The notes: generated by a model from the sequence alone, not told the origin. DNA of 48,500 bases from Cristatella mucedo (GCA_009760855.2 WPIO01000007.1:12035001-12083500); one strand, 5' to 3'. Positions 9,276 to 20,502 are shown, counted from the stretch's first letter. Numbers and translations: made by a program.

Positions 9276-9711
9276 TATCCGTCTCGTTTAGCAGCGAGCC
9301 ATAAAGCATCGTCTGCTGCGTGACTCGGGCCCGCGACTTAGATCCCTGCGGCGAGAGTGCGTCGCCGCCCGGCTAAAAACTAGCAGGGCTACTGGAGAAG
9401 CCAGTTCTTATGCCACGCGATCGTCACAGCCGTGCTATAGCTGTGACAGGTGCCCCGGCTGCGGGAGCTATGGTTCGAGACGGTCAGTGGGCAAGCAACA
9501 GAGCGACTACAAAGGTTGAACCGCAGCTTCACGCCCAGTGTGGTCTCCTCGATCGCGCGCATCCACCCTCCCGCCAGACGACCACTCGAAGCGGTCTCGC
9601 CAGCAGCCTCTTGGCTGGCCGTTCCTCACCCCATGTTTGAGCAGATTGAGCGACGGAAGCGCCTCGTCTGCGATTCGCACGAGCCCGACAGCTGCTCCAT
9701 TTTCGTCATTC
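9276..9711. other. GC-rich flank interrupted by LINE A
   Basis: Unassigned GC-rich DNA similar in composition to 7.2-9.0 kb. It stops abruptly at the LINE insertion and a GC-rich tract resumes at about 11360. Confidence 0.4.
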
Positions 9712-11354
9712 TTTCAAAAAAGCTGTAGTCAGGCCACTTCTCAAGAAAGCTACACTAGACCAAGAGAACTTAAGCAACTACCGCCCAGTCTCCCTTCTAC
9801 CATTCCTATCAAAGACACTGGAACGGGTCGTGGCAGACCAGCTGAACTCGTATATCGAAACCTCACACCTTGCTAGTAAGTTCCAGTCTGGCTTTAGAGC
9901 TAATCACTCCACAGAGTCAGCATTGCTTCGGGTATACAACGACCTACTTAGGAATGCAGACATGGGTAGAGTGTCTCTTCTTGTTTTGCTCGATCTTTCG
10001 GCAGCTTTTGATACCATCGATCACAAAGTACTTCTAGAGCGCCTCTCATCTCGCCTGGGCATCACTGGCACTGCTCTGCAGTGGTTCAGGTCCTATCTCA
10101 GTGGGAGACTCCAGAGTGTTGACGTGAATGGACAAAGATCATCTGAAGTACCTCTAAAATATGGAGTACCTCAGGGCTCTGTGCTGGGTCCGGTCCTTTT
10201 CACCGTTTATACTCTCCCTCTCGCTGATGTGATTGCCAAGCACAATCTAGGCTTTCACTTCTATGCGGATGACACTCAGTTGTACCTTTGCTTTGATCCC
10301 TCCCAGCCTTCGAGCACCTCAAATTCTCTCAACTCACTTTCTGCATGCATTGATGACATCCGATCATGGATGGCAGCAAATTTTCTAAAACTAAACGATG
10401 ATAAAACTAACTTACTAGTTATGGGCAAACCTAGTGTTATTCAGAAATTGGAAAGGCTGACTTTCAAAATTGGCTCTGCCAGCATATCTCCAGTTGCATC
10501 AGCTCGAAATCTAGGTGTCATATTCCAAAGCGACCTCTCGTTAGACGACCACATCAGCTCCACAGTCAAATCAGCCTATTTTCAGCTTCATAACATTGCT
10601 AAAATTAGGGCTTGTTTAGATAAGGATACCACGTCCAAGTTGGTCCATGCATTCGTGACATCTCGTCTCGACTTCTGCAACTCACTGCTTACTGGCCTAC
10701 CAGCATGTGCGATCAGGCGATTGCAGCTGGTGCAAAACTCTGCAGCTAGGCTTGTCTGTCGTGAGCGTCGCAGCTGCCACATTACTCCACTTCTCGCCGA
10801 CCTGCACTGGTTACCAGTCAAGCAACGGATTGACTTCAAGGTTTTGTCGCTCACTTTTAGGTCTCTTCATTCTATGGCTCCAGCCTATCTTTCAGATACA
10901 CTAACCCATCAGGCAAAGCATCGTACCACTCGCTTTTCGGAATCCAACAGTCTACAAATACCTCGTACAAACCTTAAATCCTTTGGAGACCGTGCATTTA
11001 GCTCGTATGCTCCCACAGCCTGGAACTCCCTCCCGACCTGCATCAGAACATCCCCTGACCTGACCACATTTAAAAGAAACTTAAAAACATACCTATTTAG
11101 GACAGCATTTAGTGGGTCCTTGTGATTCGTCCTCGATGTGCTTATGCGTGCTGACACTGTTTATGCTGCCACTAACCACATTTGCATGCTGACCCAGTGC
11201 ATGTAACCCCTAACCATGTTATTCATTTCGTTTGTTTTTCAAGCATGATTTTACTTACTATTCTATTGCGTATCACTTTGCAGCAAATGTAAAGCGCCTA
11301 GAAAGAGATTAAGTTCTCTGAGGGCGCTTTATCAAGTGCAATATTATTATTATT
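9712..11354 (+). mobile_element. LINE family 1 copy A, 5'-truncated, open reverse transcriptase
   Basis: A non-LTR retrotransposon of the CR1/L2/Rex1 type. It begins just before reverse transcriptase motif 1, lacks the endonuclease and any ORF1, and ends with the hairpin AAAGCGCCTAGAAAGAG..GGGCGCTTTATCAAG plus a TTA tail. A 5-bp duplication ATTCT may flank it (9708-9712 and 11355-11359), though this overlaps the simple tail. It differs from copy B (28943-30619) by about 14 substitutions and one small indel over about 1.63 kb, so both are young. Other family members are at 124, 12893, 20503, 33600, 39080 and 40864. Confidence 0.92.
9713..11125 (+). CDS. Reverse transcriptase fragment, LINE family 1 copy A
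   Basis: The frame is open for about 470 codons from FKKAVVRP to TGA at 11125. The first Met (9830) is internal, so no native start is present. Motifs in order: [35 protein letters not shown] (motif A), [10 protein letters not shown] (motif B), FYADDTQLY (motif C, catalytic YADD), LKLNDDKTN (motif D) and SARNLGV. A long C-terminal region ([24 protein letters not shown]) follows, as in CR1/L2-type elements. All catalytic aspartates are present. Without the endonuclease it could not retrotranspose by itself as the usual two-domain protein. Confidence 0.9.
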   Translation, partial: FKKAVVRPLLKKATLDQENLSNYRPVSLLPFLSKTLERVVADQLNSYIETSHLASKFQSGFRANHSTESALLRVYNDLLRNADMGRVSLLVLLDLSAAFDTIDHKVLLERLSSRLGITGTALQWFRSYLSGRLQSVDVNGQRSSEVPLKYGVPQGSVLGPVLFTVYTLPLADVIAKHNLGFHFYADDTQLYLCFDPSQPSSTSNSLNSLSACIDDIRSWMAANFLKLNDDKTNLLVMGKPSVIQKLERLTFKIGSASISPVASARNLGVIFQSDLSLDDHISSTVKSAYFQLHNIAKIRACLDKDTTSKLVHAFVTSRLDFCNSLLTGLPACAIRRLQLVQNSAARLVCRERRSCHITPLLADLHWLPVKQRIDFKVLSLTFRSLHSMAPAYLSDTLTHQAKHRTTRFSESNSLQIPRTNLKSFGDRAFSSYAPTAWNSLPTCIRTSPDLTTFKRNLKTYLFRTAFSGSL

Positions 11355-11359
11355 ATTCT

Positions 11360-12030
11360 GTATCGCGAGCCGGTTCGTGAATCGTGCGAGCCGTCGCGGT
11401 CTCGGCGCTCAGGCTGCAGCGGGCACGCGGCAAGCACCAAAGGCGCCCAGGAAGCCGTAGTCTCTGCACAAATGGCGCGCCCGCCGCAGAGAGTGTCGTG
11501 CGCGCTCTGCGATGCTCTGTCGATGCGCGACAGTCGCACTCTTTGCGCGCACCCATCCTGCGCTGAACGGGTCGGGGCGGAGCGCTGCCGCACCGAAAAT
11601 AAGGCCGCGACCTGCTCGGCTCCCGACTGCGCTCTGCACTCCTCCTCCGGCCAACGATTCGCGGCGCAGAATCGCGAGGAGCACGAGAGAAGCGGAAGTC
11701 CGCGGACTTCCTGTTGTAGCGAGCCGCCGCCGCCTAGCAGCGCTAAGCGCGGTCAGTGCATGGAACCGGTCTCATTGCAGCGCCACCGCGTGGGCACTCG
11801 GCAACACGATAGACAGCGCGGGGCGTCCGCCTAGATACGGGCGTGCAGTGCCCGATATATCGACCGCTGACATTTTGCTGCGAGCGCTCACGGCTGCCGC
11901 CGCCTGCGCCAGCAATATTTCCTACGTCTCCATCCGTTCGTCCGCATCGCACTGGCACTGTGTAGTATGCGCGTGCGAACTGACTGACTGACGGCTGGCT
12001 GATATGCGCAACAGCGATATCTGCCTAATT
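11360..12030. other. GC-rich tract after LINE A, no gene recognised
   Basis: The GC-rich composition matches the DNA left of LINE A, as expected if the LINE split a continuous GC-rich block. Short frames on both strands show no domain. Confidence 0.4.
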
Positions 12031-12039
12031 TCAGACTGG

Positions 12040-12610
12040 TAAATACCTGAACGTACGAACTGTATTTTACCGTGTATAACCACCCAGCGATTAATAAGCC
12101 ACTCCCCCTGCGATGTATCAGCCCCCCACAATATATAACCCCCAATTTTTGAACTATTCTATTAGACATTAATTTTATTCAACCATGAATGAACTGAACA
12201 ATATCAAGACTACTAATAACCACTCGTGTCACCATCACTATCTTTTGCATCAGGAATGGCGATGATACCCTCTCCATCTTCCTCGTTCATATCGCATGCA
12301 TACAATTTGGTGGAAACTACCAGGTTATCGCCGTTGTCATCACCCAAACTCTTCATAGACTGCGTCATTTTCCGTTCCGTCGACTGCATTTGAAATGCCG
12401 CACTCCTTGAAACTTCTTGATAAACAATATCGAACAAATTTTGGCGACCAGTTAGTCTTTGTTGGGTTGCATTCAAAGCAGTTACGGTGTTTAGCGAAAT
12501 ATTAAAGCAAAAAGAGTAATATCTCATTTTAAGCCCCCTCTATAATCCGACCTCAAATTTTGGGGAAAAGGGGGTCTTCTACGCAATAATATAGGGTAAT
12601 AATGGGCAAA
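12040..12610. mobile_element. Possible decayed DNA transposon
   Basis: Left part: repeated short phrases of the type TATAACCACCC, TAAGCCACTCCCCC and TATATAACCCCC. Right part: TAAGCCCCCTCTATAATCCGACC and GGGGAAAAGGGGGTCTTCTAC. Such end sequences resemble subterminal regions of some cut-and-paste elements. A minus-strand frame of 104 codons (12213-12527) has an acidic C-terminus (DMNEEDGEG) but no recognisable DDE motif. The assignment is tentative, and no clean terminal repeats were identified. Confidence 0.3.
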
Positions 12611-12892
12611 AAATACTTTAATGCGATAATGACGCCGTCAATGAATGCTTGGACAGAAAAGAGCGAATATACCACTTCCGCCATATTCCACTAATAATTG
12701 GGGTCTCGGTGGCCTTGCAAAATTGGCGGAATTCGTCCCTAGGATTAAATTGGCAAAAAAGAGCGCCGGGAAACTTCCACATCATATAATGCGCTCGCGG
12801 CTGAACGACTGAGAGAGACTCTTCTGTCCTGCTTCCCTAATGTTCTTCGATCGCAGCACGGAATGAGCTGCTTTGCCGTCCAAGCTGAGCTA

Positions 12893-13611
12893 ACAATAAT
12901 AATAGTAATAATAATAATGCACTTGATAAAGCGCCCTCGGACAGCTCAATCTCTTTCTAGGCGCTTTACATTTGCTGCAAAGGGAAATGCAATTGAATGG
13001 TGAGTAACATCATGCTTAAAAACAAACAAAATGAATAATATTGTTAGAGTTGACATGCACAGGGTCAGCATGCAAATGTGGTTAGTGGCAGCATGCACAG
13101 TGTCAGCACGCATAAGCACATCAAGGACGAATCACAGGGACCCACTAAATGCTGTCCTAAATAGGTGTGTTTTAAGTTCCTTTTAAATGTGGCCAGGTCA
13201 GGGGATGTTCTGACGCAGGTCGGGAGGGAGTTCCAGGCTTTGGGAGCATATCAACTAAATGCACGGTCTCCAAAGGATTTGAGGTTTGTACGAGGTATTT
13301 GTAGACTGTTGGATTCCGAAAAGCGGGTGGTACGATGCTTGGCCTGGTAGGGGAGTATATCGGAGAGATAGGCTGGAGCCATAGAATGAAGGGACCTAAA
13401 AGTGAGCGACAAAACCTTGAAGTCAATCCGTTGCTTGACTGGTAGCCAGTGCAGGTCGGCGAGAAGTGGAGTAATGTGGCAACTGCGACGCTCACGACGG
13501 ACAAGCCTAGCTGCAGAGTTTTGCACCAGCTGCAATCGCCTGATCGCACATGCTGGTAGGCCAGTAAGCAGTGAGTTGCAGAAGTCGAGACGGGGTGTCA
13601 CGAACGCATGG
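12893..13611 (-). mobile_element. LINE family 1 copy C, 5'-truncated
   Basis: A minus-strand copy, with the TAA tail at 12893-12920, the hairpin near 12935-12975 and RT C-terminal coding above it. Similarity to copy A stops abruptly at 13611 after GCATGG, the truncation point. Its 3' UTR keeps the ACTAAATGCTGTCC landmark. Confidence 0.9.
13165..13601 (-). pseudogene. RT C-terminal fragment of LINE copy C, broken
   Basis: It reads [19 protein letters not shown] to SFGDRAFS, then meets an in-frame TGA (about 13250) where copy A continues SSYAPTAW. A one-base deletion in the AAAC run further on shifts the frame relative to copy A. No catalytic motifs are included. Confidence 0.85.
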
Positions 13612-13855
13612 CTATAATGTTTGGTAAATCGTGAAGTTTAAAAAAAGGCCGCGCGTACTAATCGTTCCGTAGTTTAGTTTATTTCGTTGCACTCCAAATT
13701 CCTTAAATTCAGCCGTTAGCCGTATTGTGTCAGCTTGGGCTAGATTGGTCCAATGGTTGCAGAGAACCACGGAGCTTACCTGTCAACTATGAACAGAAAC
13801 TGAGCCACCAGGAGGAGCGCCAGCCCCATCCACGTGACCACGAGCCCGCACCGTT
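13612..13855. other. Unassigned
   Basis: No gene or repeat was recognised between LINE copy C and the minisatellite. Confidence 0.3.
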
Positions 13856-13965
13856 GCCCAGCTAAACCAGCGCCCAGCTAAGCCAGCGCCCAGCTAAGCC
13901 AGCGCCCAGCTAAGCCAGCACCCAGCTAAGCCAGCGTCCAGTTTAGCCAGCGCCCGGTAAAGCTG
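13856..13965. repeat. 16-bp minisatellite, about 6.7 units
   Basis: The unit GCCCAGCTAAGCCAGC is repeated head to tail from 13856. Units 2-4 are identical, and units 1, 5, 6 and the partial last one carry changes, so variation is concentrated at the edges. Confidence 0.95.
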
Positions 13966-14454
13966 TAGTAACCGGTGGCTACCCAATCACTTGTCAGCTG
14001 TGAGACCAATCCTTCTCGAGGTCAGTCATGCCGAACCTGCATCGTTTCTTTTGGCAGAGGACGCTTCCCTTCTGCCGCTTAGACGTTGCTGATGCACGCC
14101 TTGCGTCTTCTCTGCCTGCCGTTCGGCCTGATCGGATCTCTGACTCTCTCCCACGTTGGCGGAGTAAAGTCATAACCTAACCGTGTGTTAACCATCAACG
14201 ATTACACAACGCCAACAAAGCCATCACCGGCCAAGCGGGCACGCCGCAGCTCGTACGTAATGTGTATGCGATAGGAAGGATAGCTTAAACTCCGTATATT
14301 CCTCTAACGTTTCAAAGCTCCCATGTGAAGAGATGAAACTCTCTTTGCTTGCATTTGAAGCTCAAAGACAAACAGATTAGAGCCTCTTAAATGTTTTGGC
14401 AAAAAGTAGCTACATCCATGTTGTCTATGCATTCCGTTTTTAAACGCACTTATT
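13966..14454. other. Unassigned
   Basis: Nothing coding or repetitive was recognised. Confidence 0.3.
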
Positions 14455-14456
14455 TT

Positions 14457-14476
14457 CATATATATATATATATATA
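14457..14476. repeat. (AT)n microsatellite
   Basis: A short pure AT run just before the old LINE fragment. Confidence 0.85.
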
Positions 14477-14494
14477 AACCACATAAATTTACGT

Positions 14495-15235
14495 GTCACT
14501 GTTCCGAAGTGACCGTTCTCTTGACGTCCTCATCAGATGCACAATCAAGTCTGCCATTTGTACACACCGTCACCCACCAAACATTCCGGCCTGCGTAGAT
14601 AAGGATATCGCAACCAAACTACTCCGTACATTCGTCAAATCACGTCTAAACTTTTGTAAATCAGCGCTTGCAAGTCCTCCTGCCTCCGCACGAAGGCGCT
14701 TGCAATTGGTGCACAACTGCAGCTAGGCTTGTCTGTCGTGAGCATTGCAGTCGCCCCATTAAACTGCTTCTCACCGACCTGCACTGACTCACTATCAAGC
14801 ACCGTGTTGACTTAACGGTTTTATCACTCACTTTAGGTCTCCTGTTACAGAACACCTACCTGGAACACATTTTTAAAAATCAGGATTAACCACTCATTCT
14901 ACTGACTCACAATTTCTAGCTGTGCCTGCAATAGTCTTCAACACAGTGGAGGTGGTGCTTTTAGTTCGTATGCGTCTACACCTCTCTCACTCACCCTACT
15001 GACATCACGAAATCCTCTGGCTTGACAGTTAAAACGGAAGCAATAGGCCTACATGTTAAACGTCGTATTTGCTGGGTCTGTTTGAACTCTGGAGAACCGG
15101 GTCTCTTGAACGTTAATCTTGTTGACAATATGGATGTTGTTACCAACAAATTGGCCTACTTCCTGTGCAGCACGCGTAAAATGCCTAGAAAGTGATTCAG
15201 TTATGTTAGGGCGCTTAACAAACGTCCCATTATGG
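14495..15235 (+). mobile_element. LINE family 1, old degenerate fragment
   Basis: It matches the RT C-terminal part of family 1 with many changes: AGATAAGGATATCGCAACCAA, GCGCTTGCAATTGGTGCACAACTGCAGCTAGGCTTGTCTG, then a GTTGACAATATGGATGTTGTTACCAAC block corresponding to the 3' UTR. It ends in a tail AAAATGCCTAGAAAGTGATT..GGGCGCTTAAC near 15178-15222. Frames are short and broken, so it is much older than copies A and B. Confidence 0.75.
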
Positions 15236-17711
15236 CTATTGCAAGCAATTTCCCGTAATAAATCACTGGACATTTCAGTGCTGCATTGCAATGCGGGACC
15301 AACTATCTGCCGACCTTGCCCGGCCTAGATGGTGAGCCCGGCCTACTGTCGGGCAAGGAATGCATAACTTGAACCGGATAATAAAACTCGAATTTGTGCG
15401 TTTAGTTTCTCTCCGTTTTGGACTTTGTTATTAGTGAGGCATTCGCTAAACTTAGACAGCACGAAGCTCCTAGGCGTCTTCTTAAATATCTTCCTGTTGT
15501 AGGCTTTGTAGTGTGTGACGTATTTGTTGTAGACTTTGTAATATGGAACGTATCTGTTGAGTTTCGGAGGTATGGCATCACTGATTGGCTGCGTCTTTTG
15601 CTTCTTTTTCGCTAGGTTGTCTGCGCGAGGTGCGCTAATATTGTGCTCGCTTTTCTTCTTTTTGTTCCCGATTCATTTCCGTGAAAGCTTCCCGATCCAC
15701 AATGGCTGACGCAAACCACAGTCTTTACATTAAGCTTAACCTGCATCGGAGAAAAAGTCGCGGAATTCTCCAAGCTTCGGTTGGGAAGGCGGCGGACCAG
15801 AGTGTCTGCTGACCTAGCTGACGAGCCGGCTCCAGTGACTGCCAAGCTTAAGGCTCTTAGTAACGAAAAAAAATCTGTGTAGAAAGAAAATTGAAAACGC
15901 TTTTAAATTATTTTAATCATTTTCTCGGAAGCGAACATGAATACATTTTCCTAAAATTCATTCTCCAGAACCGAGTAGTGAATCAGTATTGAGTTGCCTG
16001 TAAGGAATATAAGGACGTGCGGACCGTCTATAAATTCACATACACCTTATAGTGTGCCCATGAAGAATCACGTGCAGATTCTATTTATGCATGTCCATCG
16101 CTTATCAAAGGCACGCGCAGCACGACTTCTGGTCGGCCACGCTCACTCTAGCAGGTTTCCAACACGTCGGCGCAGCTGGTCTTAGCGGAAGCTGGAAACC
16201 GCCAGATACACCAGTCGTCACGTCGGGGCCAGTAAAGGGCAGAGAGGTCAAGTTGGTCAAACGTCATCACCTACTTTTGAAAACCCTTTTAAGCTTATAG
16301 TTCTATGACTTTGTTGCATTTCAATGTCAGTTTTAATTGCTATAGTGTTTGCTGCAAATGCAAATTAGCATGCGATCTTCCCCCTTTTTTTACTCGTAAT
16401 TGCTGTAGCGTCGAAGTGATAATAAAAATATCCCATCAAAGACTTAATGAGAGGTCAGTGAGGTCAGTGACGGCGACGGACTTACGAGCTAACTAGTGGA
16501 CTAGCCAAGAAACCTTGATTATTATAGGGTTAAATGCATATGTCAGTAAACGGATATTGGAAATTAATTTGATCTTTTAGGGAATTTTTATGATTATGTA
16601 TTTATAAGTTTAAAGGAAAGATTTATATAACCTAGCCTTTGAATGGCAAAACAGCGAAGAATTCTGAACTGCAAATTCTCCTTGCTATTGAACGCGCTCT
16701 CCGCACTCTACTAATTGTGGGCAAGGAAATGCACAAAGGACAGGTTCATTCCAGCTAACCTTAGAAAACAGCGGTGACCTCATCCTAGATATCTGTGAGT
16801 GCCCTGTCGGTGTCAGTATTGTGGAGGAAATGGTATTAAATAGAGTAATAGATTGAACCTCCTCGTGTTCGCTCGTATAGGCCACTGGCTAGTTTATTGA
16901 ACAGGCACTCTAGCCAGAAAAGGCCTGAAGCCAGCGGCGGCCATCGTTGAACAACCTCGTCCGGGTCCGGCGGTGCTGCGTGCTTCCGGGCTGCTCTAGT
17001 TTGTACTGCAAAAGTAAGCGGCCCAAATAAAGTTTTGGATCGCTTACCATTATCATCCTAAGCTTATGTGAGTGTTTTTCTTCAGACTTATTAATTGTGT
17101 AATAACAGTGAGATACAAAATGGCCGCCGCTGGTGAATGCCTTTCCTCGGAGTCCTGGCTGGCCCTGTGGCCAGTTCATTAAGCAGGTCAGTTGCTCTAG
17201 GTTAGTATTTACTTCCGTGCATTTCCTCATTACTCGGCGGTCGTTCTCAATTTTTTCTTTTTATATGGTGATATGGGGTCTCTTGACTTTCAAATGCTCG
17301 CTGAAGGTTCTCATACTTAGTCTGCTCCACGGGAATGCTTCCAGCGTAATGCCCGCTCAGTCTTAATGGCTAGTGAACTTATATGCATGAACTACTGCTT
17401 TGCCTCCAACCGACGCTCAAGGCAGCACATAACTCAGCAAATCGTTGGTGCTCGAGCAAATCTTACGGCGGATTGGTCATGCTGGGAGTTGTACCGCCTG
17501 CGATTAGCCGCACAAGTAAGCAGCGACGGCCCTAGTTGCCCACCGCAGCAGGACGTAATGAATATTTGCCATTAGAGACACAATGGCAGATAAAAGTAAG
17601 CGCTTGCATTTGGATGATAAGCCACGATTCGGCTCGAGTGCAGGAAGGAAATATGAAGCAGCCGCGGGTTAAAGCCCAGCGTAGAGTTCGTTAGAACGGA
17701 GGTCACGATTG
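15236..17711. other. Unassigned AT/GC-mixed region
   Basis: No gene recognised. Features seen: a small inverted repeat around 15315-15358 (TTGCCCG/CGGGCAA), an imperfect tandem duplication TTGTAGGCTTTGTA / TTGTAGACTTTGTA at about 15499-15545, and a 14-bp inverted pair CCAGCGGCGGCCAT (16931-16944 and 17120-17133). ATG GCT GAC at 15702 opens a frame of only 37 codons with no recognisable domain. Confidence 0.35.
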
Positions 17712-17785
17712 CTCAATCGCTGGAGCGCTCGACTAGTAACGTGCTGTGAGTTGTGAGAGCACTTCCTGCCTCAGACGAGACTTTT
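17712..17785 (+). mobile_element. tRNA-derived SINE head (SINE-C), degenerate
   Basis: GCTCAATCGCTGGAGCGCTCGACTAGTAACGTGC resembles the D-arm/anticodon half of tRNA-like SINE heads. The expected B box is decayed (GTGAGAGCACTTCC). It has no partner copy in the window. Confidence 0.4.
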
Positions 17786-17829
17786 TGGCAGTCAGTCCGG
17801 CTGCAGGCGACCTTTGGTCGTTATATAGC

Positions 17830-17961
17830 TAGATATTAAATATACTCTATGTATGCGTATCGATATATATATACATAAATATATAATAAAAAAAATAAAC
17901 ACACGCGTATATAATAAACGTATATTTATATATATATATATATGGTTAGGCATAAATATGT

Positions 17962-18012
<51 letters not shown>
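17830..18012. repeat. AT-rich stretch and (CA)n microsatellite
   Basis: TATA-type repeats (about 17860-17945) lead into a pure CA run (about 17966-18011). Frames of Thr/His or Cys/Val across it are repeat translations. Confidence 0.9.
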
Positions 18013-18017
<5 letters not shown>

Positions 18018-18384
18018 GCACACCCTTACACGATTCAGCCTCAATGCATACTTCACGTAAGCTCTATTTCATGTGGCTCATCAAATTTAATAATAATGGT
18101 AAGTATTTTTGTAGTACATTAAGAAGACCACACTGTATCCCTCGCGTTACAACTCGCTGCAAGATAATAAACAAGAGGCAAGCAATAAGCAATAAGGTGT
18201 CATACTTCGACAAGCTTCGTTCAAGAACGCAAGAAGATTCATGAAGCCCCTGTTAGTAAGACCTCTGGTGACTAGCATGCACTGAATTACGTACAATTTT
18301 GTGAGCATGCAATACACACACAATTCAGTTCACCAGAGTGCAGTGAAAGTTGAGGAAACAGATGTGTCTTTAGCTGAGGCCCAA
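18013..18384. other. Unassigned
   Basis: No gene or element recognised. A few short GCATGC-type words near 18280-18310. Confidence 0.3.
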
Positions 18385-19105
18385 CTAATGCAAAGTCTTT
18401 GCATGGGGAAACGGAAGGCGGAAGAGAGTACCAGACTTTCGGCGCGAACCAACTAAAGGCCCGATCAGCAGGATTGATTTCAATTTACTGCGAAGAGCAG
18501 GGAGCGGAGGATGCGACTGGAGGCGGCTGCGGAGGAGGAGGCGGAGGCGGCGGATCGGGTGGGGGAGCGAGAGCGGCGGAGACAGGAGGCACAGAAGGAG
18601 CAGGCAGGTCGTATAGCAGTAGGCTGCTGCAAGCGAGTCAAGCGTCTTGCAGGACAGACAGATTGAGGACCATGAACTCGATTTTCGTGTATTTGCTAGG
18701 GAGTCATTGAATCGCAAGCAGTAGTTACGTATGTGATATAGCTTTGGCGCCTTTGAAGACAGACGAGACGAGCTGCTAAGTTTTAGACCAGTTGCTGCCA
18801 ACTAAGGGCACGGATCGGATCAAGAGCCCCGAATATAGGAAACTCCAGTAATCTAGACGCAATCAGAAACGCGTAAGTTAGTTCAGATTTCGTACTCCTG
18901 CAAAAGAAGTCTCTTAAATTAGCAATGTTTCTAGGCTGATAGTAGCCCAACTTTTCAATGGAGATAATGTGCTCATCGAACGAAAAGTCATTTTGGGATA
19001 ATAGTCTAAGCTTGACCTTTCTAAGCAAAGGACATTGCCGTCTCTTGCTTCTGATATGGCATACACTATTTGCCTGTATAATTTTGAAAGCACGGCCCCG
19101 TACGT
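18385..19105 (-). mobile_element. Old LINE RT C-terminal fragment (family 4)
   Basis: On the minus strand KLRLLSQNDFSFDEHI (about 18970-19015), an ITSL..YYQPRNIANLR-type stretch and later GTLFRLPFP (about 18410) follow the order seen in CR1/L2 reverse transcriptase C-termini (NLGVxFDxxLSFDxHI, AFxxxAPxxWNSLP). Several frameshifts are needed. A GGAGGCGGAGG-rich patch at 18520-18600 lies inside and may be an internal expansion. Family assignment is weak. Confidence 0.5.
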
Positions 19106-19841
19106 ACATTTGTCCTGCTAACGGAAGTCGATGCTGATTTGCTTGGGGTGCTTAATACAAGATAGAGTCCTCGCAAATACAAATACATGTGGCCCAACTT
19201 TATTTCATCGTTAGAACGTACTTTATTAAAATTTGAAAACAGGCATGCATTAAGACATTACCAAAATTGAGATATTCCCTAACTTTTATAGCAATTGTCT
19301 GAAACCAATGAGAGCGAAGCGTGTGCAATTTATTGATAGCCATCGCAGACAGCAACGTGAGTAAAAAGCATAAGAGAAATTAAATAACTGAGCACTGCCG
19401 AAAGTAAAAATGTAAGGCTTTCTACCAAATTAGCAACAGCCAGATACTGAAGTAGTTCGGGAGCTTTGCACTGCCGAAACAACTCAACGAAAATGTCACA
19501 GCCGCCAAGTGCAGCAACTCGATTGCTTTTCATTAGGGTGGGCTCACATAGTTAGGTCATCGGACGCTCAGGCCAGCCTTCCAAAGCAGAGCTGTTTTTC
19601 CATACATTTTCATGAGTATATGTTAGAATGTATAAGTAGGAAACTTTGAAGCGCTTCTCTTATAGCATGTGCAAAGGGCCCTAGAAAGAGATACTACGAG
19701 AGTTCGATACAAATGGTGTATCATCTTATCATTACTAACAGTGCAAACATTAAGGTACATGCTTTTGCAATAATAAAATAACCAACGTATTAAAAATATC
19801 AAGTTAAAAACCGCAGCGGTTGCTAATAATAATAGATACAA
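19106..19841. other. Unassigned with a possible LINE tail
   Basis: GCAAAGGGCCCTAGAAAGAGATACTACGAGAG at about 19670-19705 resembles the CR1/L2 tail on the plus strand. The rest is unrecognised AT-rich DNA. Confidence 0.3.
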
Positions 19842-20032
19842 AGTAGCTGATTCAACAGTCTTATTTGTGTTGCGGCAGAAGAGACTGAACGGTTATCGTC
19901 ACCACTTGCAGAGACAACAACGGATCCTCGCCCACAGCGGGGCTCAAACCCATGACCTGGGTCATAATGAGCGAGCACCAAGGCAAAGACCCAGGTCACC
20001 ACCGATCTATATAACCCCGGGTGCCACTAAAT
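19842..20032 (-). mobile_element. SINE-A, near full length
   Basis: Minus-strand copy: tail TAGCTGATTCAACAGTC at the left, body with AGAGACTGAACGGTTATCGTCACCACTTGCAG, B box as GGGGCTCAAACCC (about 19939), and the tRNA-like head up to CCGGGTGCCAC. It has diverged from 541-706 by many substitutions. Confidence 0.75.
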
Positions 20033-20159
20033 TATGAGTCTGACACCAGCTTGTTACGCATGCAACGCCGCGGGCGTGGAGTGGGACTCAGTGGGTGGGC
20101 GCCTGGAGCTGGACCGAGCCTCTGAAAATGGAGGCTTCTGGCGGCAGCGGACTCCTTTC

Positions 20160-20500
20160 ATTGCAGCCAGCAATCTGGACGTGCGAATCTACAGTCACTT
20201 TTCATTCCGAGAGCGTATTTCCTGCACTCTCAAGTCGGCCAGCTTTCGCTTAAGGAACAATGCCGAAATCGCGGCCAGATTAGATAATAGTATGGCAGCC
20301 GAACGTATGACAGTTGAATGGCAGCCAAAGCGTCTGTGAAATTCCACCTAGAGGATCGTGATTGCTTCTATTCAGGACTCTTGGCCCGTTCCCTTTATTA
20401 ATCGACGGAAATTGTGCACAACTCAGCAGCTCGTCTGCTGTGTCGTCAACGGCGTAGCTGCCAAATCATGCCACCTCTATCTCAGCGAAACTGGATCCCT
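20160..20500 (+). mobile_element. Degenerate LINE RT fragment
   Basis: NLDVRIYSHFSFRERIS, LKSASFRLRN and, after frameshifts, IVHNSAARLLC and CQIMPPL follow the order of the CR1/L2 RT C-terminal region (NLGVxFxxxLSFxxHI, [10 protein letters not shown]). It stops where the minus-strand family 1 fragment starts. Confidence 0.6.
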
Positions 20501-20502
20501 AA

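Noticed and set aside
15702-15812. 37-codon frame starting MADANHSLYIKLN
   Set aside because: It has a plausible start but is short, with no homolog I can name. It may be a LINE ORF1 scrap, which cannot be supported here.
18399-18710. Gly-rich 103-codon plus-strand frame
   Set aside because: It lies antisense to a decayed LINE fragment, and its glycine run comes from a GGAGGC patch.
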